Assembly: GCA_033852175.1 (NCBI GenBank)
Contig: JAWSUY010000001.1
Coordinates: 310,001 to 374,000 of the forward strand
DNA length: 64,000 nucleotides
Direction of reading: 5' to 3'
DNA from: Agarilytica sp033852175
GTDB lineage: Bacteria; Pseudomonadota; Gammaproteobacteria; Pseudomonadales; Cellvibrionaceae
Shown: piece after piece, positions 36,864-45,874 of the stretch
Position numbering within the stretch: the first letter of the stretch is position 1
Layout: the number at the start of each line of letters is the position of its first letter
Made by a program: the position numbers and the translations under genes
Notes under the pieces: model-generated
What the model saw: only the letters and a program-made list of their open reading frames with translations
Databases searched by the model: none
Told to the model about the DNA's origin: nothing

Positions 36864-36892
36864 GCAGGCGTGTTTTAGGGCATTACGCCTGC
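36864..36892 (-). terminator. Stem-loop between tlyA and the lipoprotein gene
   Basis: GCAGGCGT (36864-36871) pairs with ACGCCTGC (36885-36892), an 8-bp GC-rich stem with a 13-nt loop, 35 bp beyond the tlyA stop. No T-tail on the minus strand; a weak terminator at best. Confidence 0.4.
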
Positions 36893-36927
36893 TCATTTAA
36901 CGACCACAATTAAGATCCAGAAAACAA

Positions 36928-37689
36928 CTAAGGCATACTTTTTTCGGCAAATATAAAGAACTCACGGTTGCCGTCACCACCCGTAATAGGGCTTTCGAAG
37001 TAATCCCGCAGCGATAGCCCAAGCCCCGTCACTTGCTCACTTAACTTGAGCTCGACACCGGCATAGAGGGAAGGGTTTTTAACAATGCCGCCTTTTCCTA
37101 CGCCCCCAACACCAACTTCAAACTGTGGTTTAACCAACGTTAACAATGTCCCACCCTCAACAAGCAAGGGCGCTAAACGCGGCAAAATAAGGGATTGAGA
37201 AATAAAAGACACATCCATAACAATCAAATCAAATTCAGCAACACCAGCAGCTTCTAGCAATTGGTCAGCGTCTAATATCCGTGCATTTACTTTCTCAATG
37301 CACGTTACACGTTCATCATCACGCATCTGTTGTGATAGCTGATCACGACCGACATCAACACCGACAACTTTCGCAGCGCCCAACTGAAGCAGGCAGTCCG
37401 TAAACCCGCCTGTGCTTTGGCCTATATCGAGGACTGTCAGCCCAGAAACCGACAATTCTGTGCGCTTCAATGCGCCTTCAAGCTTTAAGCCTGAACGCGA
37501 TACGTATTTTTGCTCTTCGCCCAGCTCAACTCGAACCTCGAAAAAATCTTCACATTTATAAGAAGGCTTGGTGAGTATTTTCCACTGCCCTCCGAGCTGT
37601 ACACTGACTTGCCCGCCTTGAATCATTTTTTGACTTTGCGTACGGGATGCTGCAAGTTTTCGCGTTACTAATAGTTGATCAAGTCGCAA
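36928..37689 (-). CDS. tlyA: TlyA family rRNA (cytidine-2'-O)-methyltransferase
   Basis: 253 residues from a TTG start with GAGG about 8 nt upstream; no ATG suits. An N-terminal S4 RNA-binding domain (R-L-D-Q-L-L-V-T-R-K-L-A-x-S-R) is joined to a Rossmann methyltransferase with V-L-D-I-G-Q-S-T-G-G-F-T (SAM loop), V-D-V-G and D-V-S-F-I-S. Relatives methylate 16S and 23S rRNA and act as hemolysins in some pathogens by an indirect effect. It begins upstream of, and 33 bp from, regA's stop; probably a short unit with regA. Confidence 0.9.
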   Translation of the reverse strand: MRLDQLLVTRKLAASRTQSQKMIQGGQVSVQLGGQWKILTKPSYKCEDFFEVRVELGEEQKYVSRSGLKLEGALKRTELSVSGLTVLDIGQSTGGFTDCLLQLGAAKVVGVDVGRDQLSQQMRDDERVTCIEKVNARILDADQLLEAAGVAEFDLIVMDVSFISQSLILPRLAPLLVEGGTLLTLVKPQFEVGVGGVGKGGIVKNPSLYAGVELKLSEQVTGLGLSLRDYFESPITGGDGNREFFIFAEKSMP

Positions 37690-37721
37690 GGTCTGCCTCT
37701 ACATTTTTCTAAGAAATTCAA

Positions 37722-38261
37722 TTAATCTTTAACGGGATGTTTTTGGAGTTTACGCTGTAATGTACGACGATGCATATTAAGTTCACGCGCAGTTACCGAC
37801 ACATTGCCGTCATTTTTCAGTAGTACTCGCTGAATATATTCCCACTCTAAGCGCTTGGGTGACATGACTGGCATATTCTCACCCACGCCATTTTCAATAG
37901 ACTCTTCCAACTCTAGGGCACTGAGTATTTCACTGATATTGGCAGGCTTTGGCAAATAATTATTGGCGCCTAACTTAACCGCCTCAACCGCCGTCGCAAT
38001 GCTAGCGTAAGCCGTTAACATTAAGATTTTCATATCGGCATTACGTTTGCGCAATTCTGGAATCAACGCCAGAGAGGTTTCGTCTTCCAACTTTAGATCA
38101 AGAATAGCAATAGAAAAACTGGTCTGCTCATAAGCCAATCTTGCGGAATCAATCGTCATCACATAGACAACCGTGTAACCACGTTTCTCCAGCGCGCTTT
38201 TTGTGATGACACCCAGAGTCTCATCATCTTCGACTAATAATATTCGCTCTATATTGCTCAC
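37722..38261 (-). CDS. regA: RegA/PrrA/RoxR-type response regulator
   Basis: 179 residues from GTG 38261; a TTG 42 bp upstream also fits. Receiver domain with the acidic pair E-D-D and phospho-acceptor Asp in A-I-L-D-L-K-L-E (~60), then a C-terminal Fis-type helix-turn-helix V-S-V-T-A-R-E-L-N-M-H-R-R-T-L-Q-R-K-L. This two-domain layout without an AAA+ module is characteristic of the redox-responsive RegA family (PrrA, ActR, RoxR). The cognate kinase lies 256 bp upstream on the same strand. Confidence 0.9.
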   Translation of the reverse strand: MSNIERILLVEDDETLGVITKSALEKRGYTVVYVMTIDSARLAYEQTSFSIAILDLKLEDETSLALIPELRKRNADMKILMLTAYASIATAVEAVKLGANNYLPKPANISEILSALELEESIENGVGENMPVMSPKRLEWEYIQRVLLKNDGNVSVTARELNMHRRTLQRKLQKHPVKD

Positions 38262-38338
38262 GCTGAATAACTCGTTTCGTCTCTCATCACTATTAATTAT
38301 CAAATTTGACCACCAAGGAAGTACTCATAAATACACGC

Positions 38339-38498
38339 GGCTTCGATATTTTATACTGGCAAGGATACTCTTCCGCCCAGGACACATATTACCCCACTAT
38401 TCATGCGTTTCAGAGAATGATACATCATGCTAACGGGGCAATATTAAAGGATACCACTGGCTTCGACATATCATTCAGAAGGATACTCTTCCGCCTTG
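38339..38498. repeat. Direct repeat in the regA-regB gap
   Basis: Two copies exactly 120 bp apart: 38339-38380 and 38459-38498. Both start GGCTTCGA and share the 17-mer AAGGATACTCTTCCGCC, with diverged sequence between. They lie in the 256-bp gap between regB (upstream) and regA. Possible operator pair for RegA or decayed duplication. Confidence 0.6.
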
Positions 38499-38517
38499 GC
38501 AGCAAGTCTCACGAACC

Positions 38518-39771
38518 TCACAATGATAGAAGATCGCCGGGCGTATCATTAAAAGCTATATCGACTGTTGTTTCGGTGCCACCATTAACACCGTCATGCA
38601 TAGAAATTTCACCGCCAAATTGCTCAATTGTCGAGTTCGACAGATAAACACCAAGACCCCAGCCGCCTGTTTTCGTCGACATAAACGGCTTTCCCATTTT
38701 ATTTTTTACGGCAGAACTCAAACCAGCACCATTATCGAGAATTGAAATTTTCAGAAAATCATCTGAATTTATGAATTTCACCGATGTTCTATCGCCACCC
38801 GACTGCAAAGAGTTTTCAATTAGATTGACCAACCCCATCAAAAATGATCGATTTTGTAAAATATTTTTCACTTCCGCAGCTGGGTCAATCGCAAAACTGA
38901 CATTTTCTTCAGGGTGTAGCAAATGAAAATAGTGCCGAAGCTCAATAAAGAACTCCCTCACATTCATCGGTACCTTCTGACTAACTTCAACACCACGAGA
39001 GACCGTTCCGATACCCGCCAAATACTTTTTACAAATCATCAGCTGTTCTTTAAAAACTCGCCGCTCATCATCAAGGGTACCCTCTCGCTCCCACTCTTCA
39101 ACTAAAATGGCCATTGTCGAAAGTGGCGAGCCCAAAGCATGCGCGGTAGTAGCCGTTAAGGTCGCAACGGCTACCAATTGCTCATCCCTCAAGATTTTTT
39201 CGCGTGCATTCTGTAACTGAGACTCGCGACTTCTTACCGAGTCCATTGCATAGGTAATAAATAGAAATAATATCGCCGCACTAATCAAAAAATTAATCCA
39301 CATACCGTATAAGTGAAGTGAAAAGTTTGAATGATTCATATGCGCTGAAGAGTCACCACCAAAAGTCCAGTTAGCATAAACAAGCACCGCCACTAACACC
39401 GCCGAAAGACTGTAGCGTTTTCGCAATAACGCAGCCGACAAGGCCAACGGAATCAGCAAGGACGAAGTAAAAGGGTTAGCGCTGCCACCAGTCTGATCGA
39501 CCAATAACGATAGAATCACCACATCGCTCACAAGCAACACGAATATTTCAAGTTCTGATACCGGCACTCGTATTTTAAGCCTAACCAACCACAGCACGAT
39601 TACAAAGGCACTGACGCACAATGTATGGCTAAGCTCCTGATAGGGCAGTTCAAGCTTAAAATATAAATAGGTCGCCAAAACAACCAAACACGACACCAGC
39701 AATGTCACAGCCTTTAGCGCTATGAGTTTTACCAGTAATGGCAGGTCAAAATCAGCAGAATGACTTTTCAT
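38518..39771 (-). CDS. regB: RegB/PrrB/RoxS-type redox sensor kinase
   Basis: 417 residues. Six hydrophobic segments (~12-175) form the membrane sensor; the third-loop heptad G-G-S-A-N-P-F (95-101) matches the GGXXNPF quinone-site motif of RegB. Dimerisation/phospho-acceptor helix has His211 in T-T-A-H-A-L-G-S-P. Cys247 (M-I-C-K-K-Y-L) falls where RegB has its redox-active cysteine. The HATPase domain follows (N-L-I-E-N-S, D-N-G-A-G-L, G-W-G-L-G-V). So both known RegB redox-sensing features are conserved. Likely senses respiratory state and signals to regA. Confidence 0.92.
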   Translation of the reverse strand: MKSHSADFDLPLLVKLIALKAVTLLVSCLVVLATYLYFKLELPYQELSHTLCVSAFVIVLWLVRLKIRVPVSELEIFVLLVSDVVILSLLVDQTGGSANPFTSSLLIPLALSAALLRKRYSLSAVLVAVLVYANWTFGGDSSAHMNHSNFSLHLYGMWINFLISAAILFLFITYAMDSVRSRESQLQNAREKILRDEQLVAVATLTATTAHALGSPLSTMAILVEEWEREGTLDDERRVFKEQLMICKKYLAGIGTVSRGVEVSQKVPMNVREFFIELRHYFHLLHPEENVSFAIDPAAEVKNILQNRSFLMGLVNLIENSLQSGGDRTSVKFINSDDFLKISILDNGAGLSSAVKNKMGKPFMSTKTGGWGLGVYLSNSTIEQFGGEISMHDGVNGGTETTVDIAFNDTPGDLLSL

Positions 39772-39879
39772 GAGTCAGATTTACAAGGAAATAAAAGTGC
39801 TGGACTGTATAGAAAAAAGGCGAAAAAGGATAGTGCAGACATGAAAACAGTTACGTTCTTAAATTCACCTATACGAGCC

Positions 39880-41082
39880 CTAACTAAAGCTTTTAATAAC
39901 TTCTTCTGTCCAAAAAAATGACTCATGGTAAATATCCAGCACCGACTGCTTGCTGTGAACCAACTTCTCAGGCTGAGAGTTGATGAGATTTTCGAGGTTT
40001 ACCGCCAATTTAAGCACCTTACCCAAACGCCCCTCCCTCTCGATAATAGCGAGATTCATTTCCTCACCGAGATTAATGGTCTTGGCAAACTCTTCAGGTA
40101 AAACGCCGAGCAATATATCCATACCGGAGAGCAAGCCCATCAAAAAGGCCTTTTCTGGATCGACTCCCTTAAGCTCTTTCGCATAGAACTCACAGAATTT
40201 AGCGCGATTCAATACAATCCTATGAGCCTCCTTACAATTGTCGCTCGCGGAAAGCAAAGACAGCACGATTGCCCACTTACGCAATGACTCCATACCCAGA
40301 AAAACAATCGCTTCGCGGATGGTATCAACCGGACTCTCTAAGTTGTAGAGAGGGCTATTCACCATTTTGAGGACTTGAACAGAGAGGCGGGGGTCTCGCG
40401 CCACTGTATCCGCGATTTCGTCAAAACTAGAACCCGAAGAAGTTGCATTGATAATCGCACTTGCGGAAGCTTGCTCTGGGCGGATATTCGTTCCTTTGAT
40501 AATTTTAGGGCGCGCCAAAAAATACCCCTGAAACAAATCAAAGCCCATCTCCTTGAATACCTCAAACTCTTCTAGCGTTTCAACTCGTTCCGCTAGACAC
40601 TTACATCCAAACGCCGCCAATGACAGCTTACGACGCCGGACTAAGCCCACGTCCATACCAAGAACATCAATTTTTACGACATCCGCCAGCTCAAGTAGGG
40701 GATTCCAATCTTTGGTAAACTCAAAATCGTCGAGAGCGAAACGAAAACCTTTCCGCTTCCATGACTTAACCGCACTCACGATTTCCTCAGTAACATCGAT
40801 TCGTTCAACGAGTTCGATATAGAGATATTGGGGGTCAATCGGAAGGAAGGCTTCAGATAGTAGGAAATTGGCACATACGTTAATAAACGCAGGACGCTGG
40901 AGATGCGATATTTCTTTGGTAATGCTAGTGACGTGATTGACGATCACTTCGCTTGTCGCAACGCTTTCACCTACTTCCATGGCGGTGCTGCCGCTTTCGT
41001 TTCGAAACAGTAATTCCGTTCCGAATAATTCCCTCTTTCGGTTATAGATACCCTGACTAGCAAGCAATATACTTTCAGTCAT
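39880..41082 (-). CDS. EAL-HDOD domain protein
   Basis: 400 residues. The N-terminal half is an EAL-type fold (Q-G-I-Y-N-R-K-R-E-L-F-G-T-E-L-L-F-R, V-N-V, A-L-D-D-F-E-F, V-K-I-D-V-L-G, Q-G-Y-F-L-A-R-P) but the catalytic EAL reads E-L-L and D-D-F-G is D-D-F-E, so phosphodiesterase activity is doubtful. The C-terminal half is HDOD (M-V-N-S-P-L-Y-N and F-L-G-M-E-S-L-R-K-W). This is the YuxH-type signalling layout, likely a protein-binding adaptor. Stands alone between regB and glmS. Confidence 0.88.
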   Translation of the reverse strand: MTESILLASQGIYNRKRELFGTELLFRNESGSTAMEVGESVATSEVIVNHVTSITKEISHLQRPAFINVCANFLLSEAFLPIDPQYLYIELVERIDVTEEIVSAVKSWKRKGFRFALDDFEFTKDWNPLLELADVVKIDVLGMDVGLVRRRKLSLAAFGCKCLAERVETLEEFEVFKEMGFDLFQGYFLARPKIIKGTNIRPEQASASAIINATSSGSSFDEIADTVARDPRLSVQVLKMVNSPLYNLESPVDTIREAIVFLGMESLRKWAIVLSLLSASDNCKEAHRIVLNRAKFCEFYAKELKGVDPEKAFLMGLLSGMDILLGVLPEEFAKTINLGEEMNLAIIEREGRLGKVLKLAVNLENLINSQPEKLVHSKQSVLDIYHESFFWTEEVIKSFS

Positions 41083-41255
41083 TTAGAAATCAATATCCCC
41101 AGAATCAAAATTAGTGTCCACCCCTAAACAGGATCAGTACTAACTCAGTATAGTGACTCTAGCGTGAGTTTCTTTTATTTAAGAAATAAGCCCTTTAGCC
41201 CTCGGCTCTTATGCCTTAAAGGAATTTGGATTCTAAGAAGGGCATCATTTCATTA

Positions 41256-43085
41256 TTACTCGACGGTCACAGACTTCGCGAGGTTTCGGGGCTGATCGAC
41301 ATCAGTACCGCGCATAACAGCCACATGGTATGACAACATTTGGAGCGGCAAGGTATAAATCACGGCCTCCAAACTAGACGGTACTCTCGGGAGATTGAAA
41401 ACTACCGTGTTCTCATCGGCCTCAAATCCAGCCTCCCCGTCAGCGAAAACATATAGTTTTCCACCCCGAGCCTGAACCTCTTCGAGGTTTGATTTCAATT
41501 TTTCTAACAGCTCATTATTAGGTGCCAACGTGATCACGGGCATATCGCTATCAACCAAGGCTAACGGTCCGTGTTTTAGCTCACCGGCAGGATAGGCTTC
41601 CGCGTGAATATAGGATATTTCTTTTAGCTTTAATGCGCCTTCTAATGCTACTGGATGCTGAACACCGCGACCTAAAAAGAGCGCATGATTCTTTTCTACA
41701 AAATCTTCACTAATTTTTTCTATAGCCTCGTCTAGTGCCAAAACCTCTTCGCATAAGCCAGGAAGAGTTTTTAGCTCACCAACCAAGACGGCTTCTTTTT
41801 CAGCAGACAACCCTTTCGCCTTGCCAATCATAAGTGCAAGTATTTGAAGAGCAACAATCTGCGTCGTAAAAGCCTTAGTCGAAGCAACACCAATTTCGAC
41901 TCCCGCCTTTGTCATTAATGCAAAATCTGACTCCCGCGCCAACGAACTGTTATTAACATTACATACAGTTAAGGTAGAGCGATAGCCAAGTTCTTTCGCT
42001 TTTCTCAAAGCCGCTAAGGTGTCGGCTGTTTCGCCTGACTGACTGATCGATACGAACAGAGCATTGCGCGGTTTGATCACTTTACGATAACGATACTCGG
42101 ATGCGATATCCACAAGACACGGAATATCGGCCCAGTCTTCAATATAATGCTTCGCAATAAGACCCGAGTGATAGCTCGTTCCACAAGCGACTATCTGCAC
42201 AGATTCAATTTCTGAGAATTCTTGCTCTGAGTTGCAACCAAAAACTTCAGAGATAATTCCAGACTCACTTAATCGACCTTCCAATGTATTGGCGATAGAT
42301 TGCGGCTGCTCATGTATTTCCTTTTGCATATAATGGCGAGCCTCTCCTTTATCAGCAGGGTCGGCATTTTCGGTGATGGTGACTTGCTCACGTTCAACCG
42401 CGTTAAATTCACAATCAAAGATCTCAACACTATTTTCAGTAATGCGTGCGATGTCACCTTCTTCTAGGTAAATAAAGTTGTCCGTTACCTTTCTTAATGC
42501 GAGCTGATCTGATGCTAAAAAGTTTTCTTCTATGCCTAAACCTACGACCAAAGGACTTCCACTGCGTGCACCAAGAATTACACCTGGCTCTTCAGTCGAC
42601 ATGATGCATAAACCATAAGCACCTTTTAACTTGCCAATCGTCAACTTTAACACGTCGAATAGGTCGCTCGTTTCTTTCTGAATAGAATGATAAAGATGAG
42701 CAATAACTTCACTATCGGTATCAGAAACAAATTTATAGCCTTGCTCCTGTAATTCTGATTTCAAGATTTTATAGTTTTCAATAATGCCGTTGTGAACAAC
42801 AGATATAGGGCCCGAGCAATGGGGGTGAGCATTACGTTCAACGGGCTCACCATGGGTTGCCCAACGCGTATGTGCAATGCCGGTTTTTCCGTGCATGGGT
42901 GATTCATCAACCAATGTAGAAAGCGCCTGAACTTTTCCCACAGCCCTCGCTAGGAGTAAGTTTTGTTTCGAATCAATGATGGCCATACCAGAAGAATCGT
43001 AACCACGATACTCTAAACGCCGAAGTCCTTCGATTAAGATTTTAATAACATTACGCTGACTCACTCCAGCAACAATTCCGCACAT
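41256..43085 (-). CDS. glmS: Glutamine-fructose-6-phosphate aminotransferase
   Basis: 609 residues. The N-terminal Cys2 nucleophile (M-C-G-I-V-A-G) marks the glutaminase domain, with R-W-A-T-H-G and H-N-G-I-I-E-N-Y. Two SIS domains (G-T-S-Y-H-S-G, S-Q-S-G-E-T-A-D, L-G-R-G-V-Q-H-P) follow, with the ending D-V-D-Q-P-R-N-L-A-K-S-V-T-V-E. It makes glucosamine-6-phosphate for peptidoglycan and LPS. It is transcribed from the glmR side; the two genes are 62 bp apart. Confidence 0.97.
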   Translation of the reverse strand: MCGIVAGVSQRNVIKILIEGLRRLEYRGYDSSGMAIIDSKQNLLLARAVGKVQALSTLVDESPMHGKTGIAHTRWATHGEPVERNAHPHCSGPISVVHNGIIENYKILKSELQEQGYKFVSDTDSEVIAHLYHSIQKETSDLFDVLKLTIGKLKGAYGLCIMSTEEPGVILGARSGSPLVVGLGIEENFLASDQLALRKVTDNFIYLEEGDIARITENSVEIFDCEFNAVEREQVTITENADPADKGEARHYMQKEIHEQPQSIANTLEGRLSESGIISEVFGCNSEQEFSEIESVQIVACGTSYHSGLIAKHYIEDWADIPCLVDIASEYRYRKVIKPRNALFVSISQSGETADTLAALRKAKELGYRSTLTVCNVNNSSLARESDFALMTKAGVEIGVASTKAFTTQIVALQILALMIGKAKGLSAEKEAVLVGELKTLPGLCEEVLALDEAIEKISEDFVEKNHALFLGRGVQHPVALEGALKLKEISYIHAEAYPAGELKHGPLALVDSDMPVITLAPNNELLEKLKSNLEEVQARGGKLYVFADGEAGFEADENTVVFNLPRVPSSLEAVIYTLPLQMLSYHVAVMRGTDVDQPRNLAKSVTVE

Positions 43086-43147
43086 ATCCTAGACTCACAT
43101 TAATTTTTGTTACGCTAATAAACGAATGCTTATGTGGCCCCTAACGA

Positions 43148-43909
43148 CTAGGCACATATTACTTTTACATCACATTTATTAAGCTGTTGCTTTGTTTCTT
43201 CATCGATCTCGTTGTCGGTGACCAATATATCCACCAAAGACCAAGGTAATTCCAAATTATGAATTTTTCGTTTTATCTTGCTCGACTCGGCCATCACGAC
43301 AACTTCCCTCGAAACTTCAGCCATCACACGGCTTAGGCTATTCAATTCGTTATAGGTTGTCGTACCACGCTCAAGATCAATCCCGTCGGCGCCAATAAAG
43401 AGCTGGTCAAAATCGTATTGCTGTAACATTTCTTCAGCAAGCTGGCCTTGGAAAGATTCCGAGCGTGCATCCCAGGTTCCACCGGTCATCAATAACGTGG
43501 GTTCGTTTTCGAGATCTCTTAATCGATTGGCAACATCTAAGGTATTGGTCATTACAACCAAACCCAGTTTTCGCTGTAAAAGGGGAATGAGGGCTGAAGT
43601 TGTGCTCCCGCTATCGATAATAATTCTGTTGTGATCCCGAATAAGGCTGACCGCCGCCTGCGCAATCGCATTTTTACTCACTGAATTGAGGGCAGTAGAT
43701 GCTTCGTTAACGAGCTCTGACGGCAACGGGATCGCACCGCCGTGGCGGCGAAGCAGTAAACCGCTGGCTTCAAGCTCAGCCAAATCCTTTCGAACCGTAA
43801 CTTCCGAAACTTCGAAGCGATTGGACAGAAAGTCTACGCTAAGCTCACCTTTTTCATTAAGGAGAGTGATTATTTCGCCTCTACGGCGCTGAGTGTAACG
43901 TTTTGGCAT
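43148..43909 (-). CDS. glmR: DeoR-family transcriptional regulator (GlmR-type)
   Basis: 253 residues. The N-terminal winged helix (R-R-R-G-E-I-I-T-L-L-N-E-K-G, V-S-E-V-T-V-R-K-D-L-A-E-L, R-R-H-G-G-A-I) is diagnostic of DeoR. The C-terminal DeoRC sugar-phosphate sensor has I-D-S-G-S-T-T-S-A-L and A-D-G-I-D. Placement between glmU and glmS is the same as in Pseudomonas and relatives, where it is thought to control hexosamine synthesis. A palindrome (43927-43947) just upstream is a candidate operator. Confidence 0.9.
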   Translation of the reverse strand: MPKRYTQRRRGEIITLLNEKGELSVDFLSNRFEVSEVTVRKDLAELEASGLLLRRHGGAIPLPSELVNEASTALNSVSKNAIAQAAVSLIRDHNRIIIDSGSTTSALIPLLQRKLGLVVMTNTLDVANRLRDLENEPTLLMTGGTWDARSESFQGQLAEEMLQQYDFDQLFIGADGIDLERGTTTYNELNSLSRVMAEVSREVVVMAESSKIKRKIHNLELPWSLVDILVTDNEIDEETKQQLNKCDVKVICA

Positions 43910-44261
43910 TTAAAGAGCGATCAATTAGTTTCGTTTCGAAAGAAACTGTAACCGATATGAAACAAAATTTCTAGCGATATGATCGTATAGATCAAGCGAG
44001 ATTACGCCCCGAAAGCTATCAGATAAACACCTGATCAGTGGCTGCTAACGGAGCTGGGGGTGGGAGCACAACTTAAACCATTGAGAATAGGGCTTCAGCG
44101 ACCAACTTTCACACACGGAAGGAGTCATACATTCTCAATACATTATGAGAAATAAAGAGGCAGGAAGAGAGACAAGCTGATAACGAGGCTATCAGCTTGG
44201 AACATAACGAAACGTCACCGAAAGTTTGAAGCAAGTCTCCGAAGACATCGCTGAAAGTGGA
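43910..44261. other. Gap between glmU and glmR
   Basis: 352 bp with no gene seen. It carries AGTTTC-N9-GAAACT at 43927-43947 (candidate GlmR operator, marked separately) and a perfect 10-bp stem CAAGCTGATA (44173-44182)/TATCAGCTTG (44190-44199) with a 7-nt loop, 62 bp beyond the glmU stop, which may be the glmU terminator or an mRNA 3' stabiliser. No T-tail. Confidence 0.45.
43927..43947 (-). promoter_or_regulatory. Candidate operator of glmR
   Basis: AGTTTC-GTTTCGAAA-GAAACT, a 21-bp inverted repeat with symmetrical TTTCG/CGAAA core, begins 18 bp upstream of the glmR start. DeoR proteins often bind TTTC/GAAA inverted repeats, so autoregulation is plausible. A related TGAAAC lies near 43957. 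Confidence 0.4.
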
Positions 44262-45623
44262 CTAGTCGTCCTTGCTAGGTCGCACCCAACCGTCAATATT
44301 GCGCTGACGAGATCTCGCAACAGCTAAAGCGTCATCTGGAACATCAACCGTCACCACAGAGCCAGCAGCAACCGTTACGTTTTCACCTAAGGATACCGGA
44401 GCAACAAGAGCGGTGTTTGAACCCACAAAAACCCCATCTGCAATAGTGGTTGGAAATTTGTTCACACCGTCGTAATTACAGGTAATCGTTCCCGCACCAA
44501 TATTAACGTTATCGCCAATTTTAGCATCGCCGACGTAGCTCAGGTGACTCACTTTGCTATTAACGCCGATCTTCGATTTTTTGATTTCAACGAAATTACC
44601 AATCTTAGCCTTATCACCGAGAACAGCTTGAGGTCGTAATCGTGCAAATGGCCCTACCGCCACATCATTGCCCAGCGTCGCTGACTCAATCACGGTGTGA
44701 GATTTAATCTCGACATTGTTGCCAATTTTGGCATCTTTGATATGGCAATTGGGGCCGATCGTAACCCCATCACCCAAGCTCACATCGCCCTCAAAAACGC
44801 AGTTCACATCAATAATACAATCTTTGCCAGCCGTTATTTCTCCCCGGCAATCAAACCGAGAGGGGTCTAATAAGGTCACGCCAGTTTCCATCAAACGTCC
44901 TGCAATTGCGGATTGAAAAACACGCTCTAACTCGGCTTGCTGAATACGGTTATTAACGCCAAGAACCTCGAACGTTTGAGACGGCTGCGTGGTGACAATT
45001 TCTTTGCCTTCTTTATTGGCCATCGCAATAATATCGGTAAGTAAATATTCTTTCTGAACATTATCATCACTTAAGGCCGGCAACCAAACCTTAAGATCTT
45101 TAGCTTTAACCGCTAAAACGCCGGTGTTTACTTCGCTTATTAGAAGCTCATCTTTGTCTGCGTCTTTTTGCTCGACAATTGCCTGAACTGTGCCGGTGCT
45201 GTCGCGAACGATTCGACCGTAACCTGTTGGATTTTGCAGATTAACCGTTAATAGGCCTAGCGCTTTTTCGGTAACAACGTCTACCAAGGCAGATAGAGTC
45301 TCTGTAGAAATGAGTGGCACATCACCATACAAAATTAAAACCGTCGACTCGCCACTAAAGTGAGGCAAAGCTTGCTTCACCGCATGCCCGGTTCCCAGCT
45401 GATCCAGCTGCTCAACAAATGTTAGCTGTTTCGCTCGAACATTCTTACGTACCATTTCTGCCCCATGCCCAACGACAACAAAGGTATTGGCCGAAGCTAA
45501 CTCATCAGACCTATCAAGCACATGCTGCAAAAAGGGTTTCCCTGCAAGAGTATGGAGAACTTTTGGTAACTCAGAGCACATGCGTGTCCCTTTACCCGCT
45601 GCAAGAATGACGATTTCTAACAT
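44262..45623 (-). CDS. glmU: Bifunctional GlmU (UDP-GlcNAc pyrophosphorylase/acetyltransferase)
   Basis: 453 residues. The N-terminal uridyltransferase shows L-A-A-G-K-G-T-R-M and L-Y-G-D-V-P-L; the C-terminal left-handed beta-helix has hexapeptide repeats (I-G-P-N-C-H, I-G-N-N-V-E, L-G-N-D-V-A) and acetyltransferase motifs (F-V-E-I-K-K-S, N-Y-D-G-V-N-K, F-V-G-S-N). It converts glucosamine-1-phosphate to UDP-GlcNAc. It follows the atp operon on the same strand after a terminator. Confidence 0.97.
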   Translation of the reverse strand: MLEIVILAAGKGTRMCSELPKVLHTLAGKPFLQHVLDRSDELASANTFVVVGHGAEMVRKNVRAKQLTFVEQLDQLGTGHAVKQALPHFSGESTVLILYGDVPLISTETLSALVDVVTEKALGLLTVNLQNPTGYGRIVRDSTGTVQAIVEQKDADKDELLISEVNTGVLAVKAKDLKVWLPALSDDNVQKEYLLTDIIAMANKEGKEIVTTQPSQTFEVLGVNNRIQQAELERVFQSAIAGRLMETGVTLLDPSRFDCRGEITAGKDCIIDVNCVFEGDVSLGDGVTIGPNCHIKDAKIGNNVEIKSHTVIESATLGNDVAVGPFARLRPQAVLGDKAKIGNFVEIKKSKIGVNSKVSHLSYVGDAKIGDNVNIGAGTITCNYDGVNKFPTTIADGVFVGSNTALVAPVSLGENVTVAAGSVVTVDVPDDALAVARSRQRNIDGWVRPSKDD

Positions 45624-45823
45624 ATGGAATCCTAGTTTTTGGCTGCCGAATGAGACATTACTTTTTATTCTAGAATATATAGGCCCTAATTGCGTACAAC
45701 GGCCTGAACAGACTAATTCCAGAGTAGTAATTTTTGCGTGATAAACCCAAATCTATAAATGTAACTTGAGTGCAGAACTTTTATTGGGCATAACGGCCCG
45801 TGTTGCTAGGGTAAACCCCAGAC

Positions 45824-45855
45824 ACGAAAAAGGGTAGCCTAGGCTACCCTTTCTT
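45824..45855 (-). terminator. Terminator of the atp operon
   Basis: A perfect 18-bp palindrome GGGTAGCCTAGGCTACCC (45832-45849) is followed on the minus strand by a T-tract, 20 bp past the atpC stop. Confidence 0.9.
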
Positions 45856-45874
45856 TGCTTTACCGGAGGTAAAT

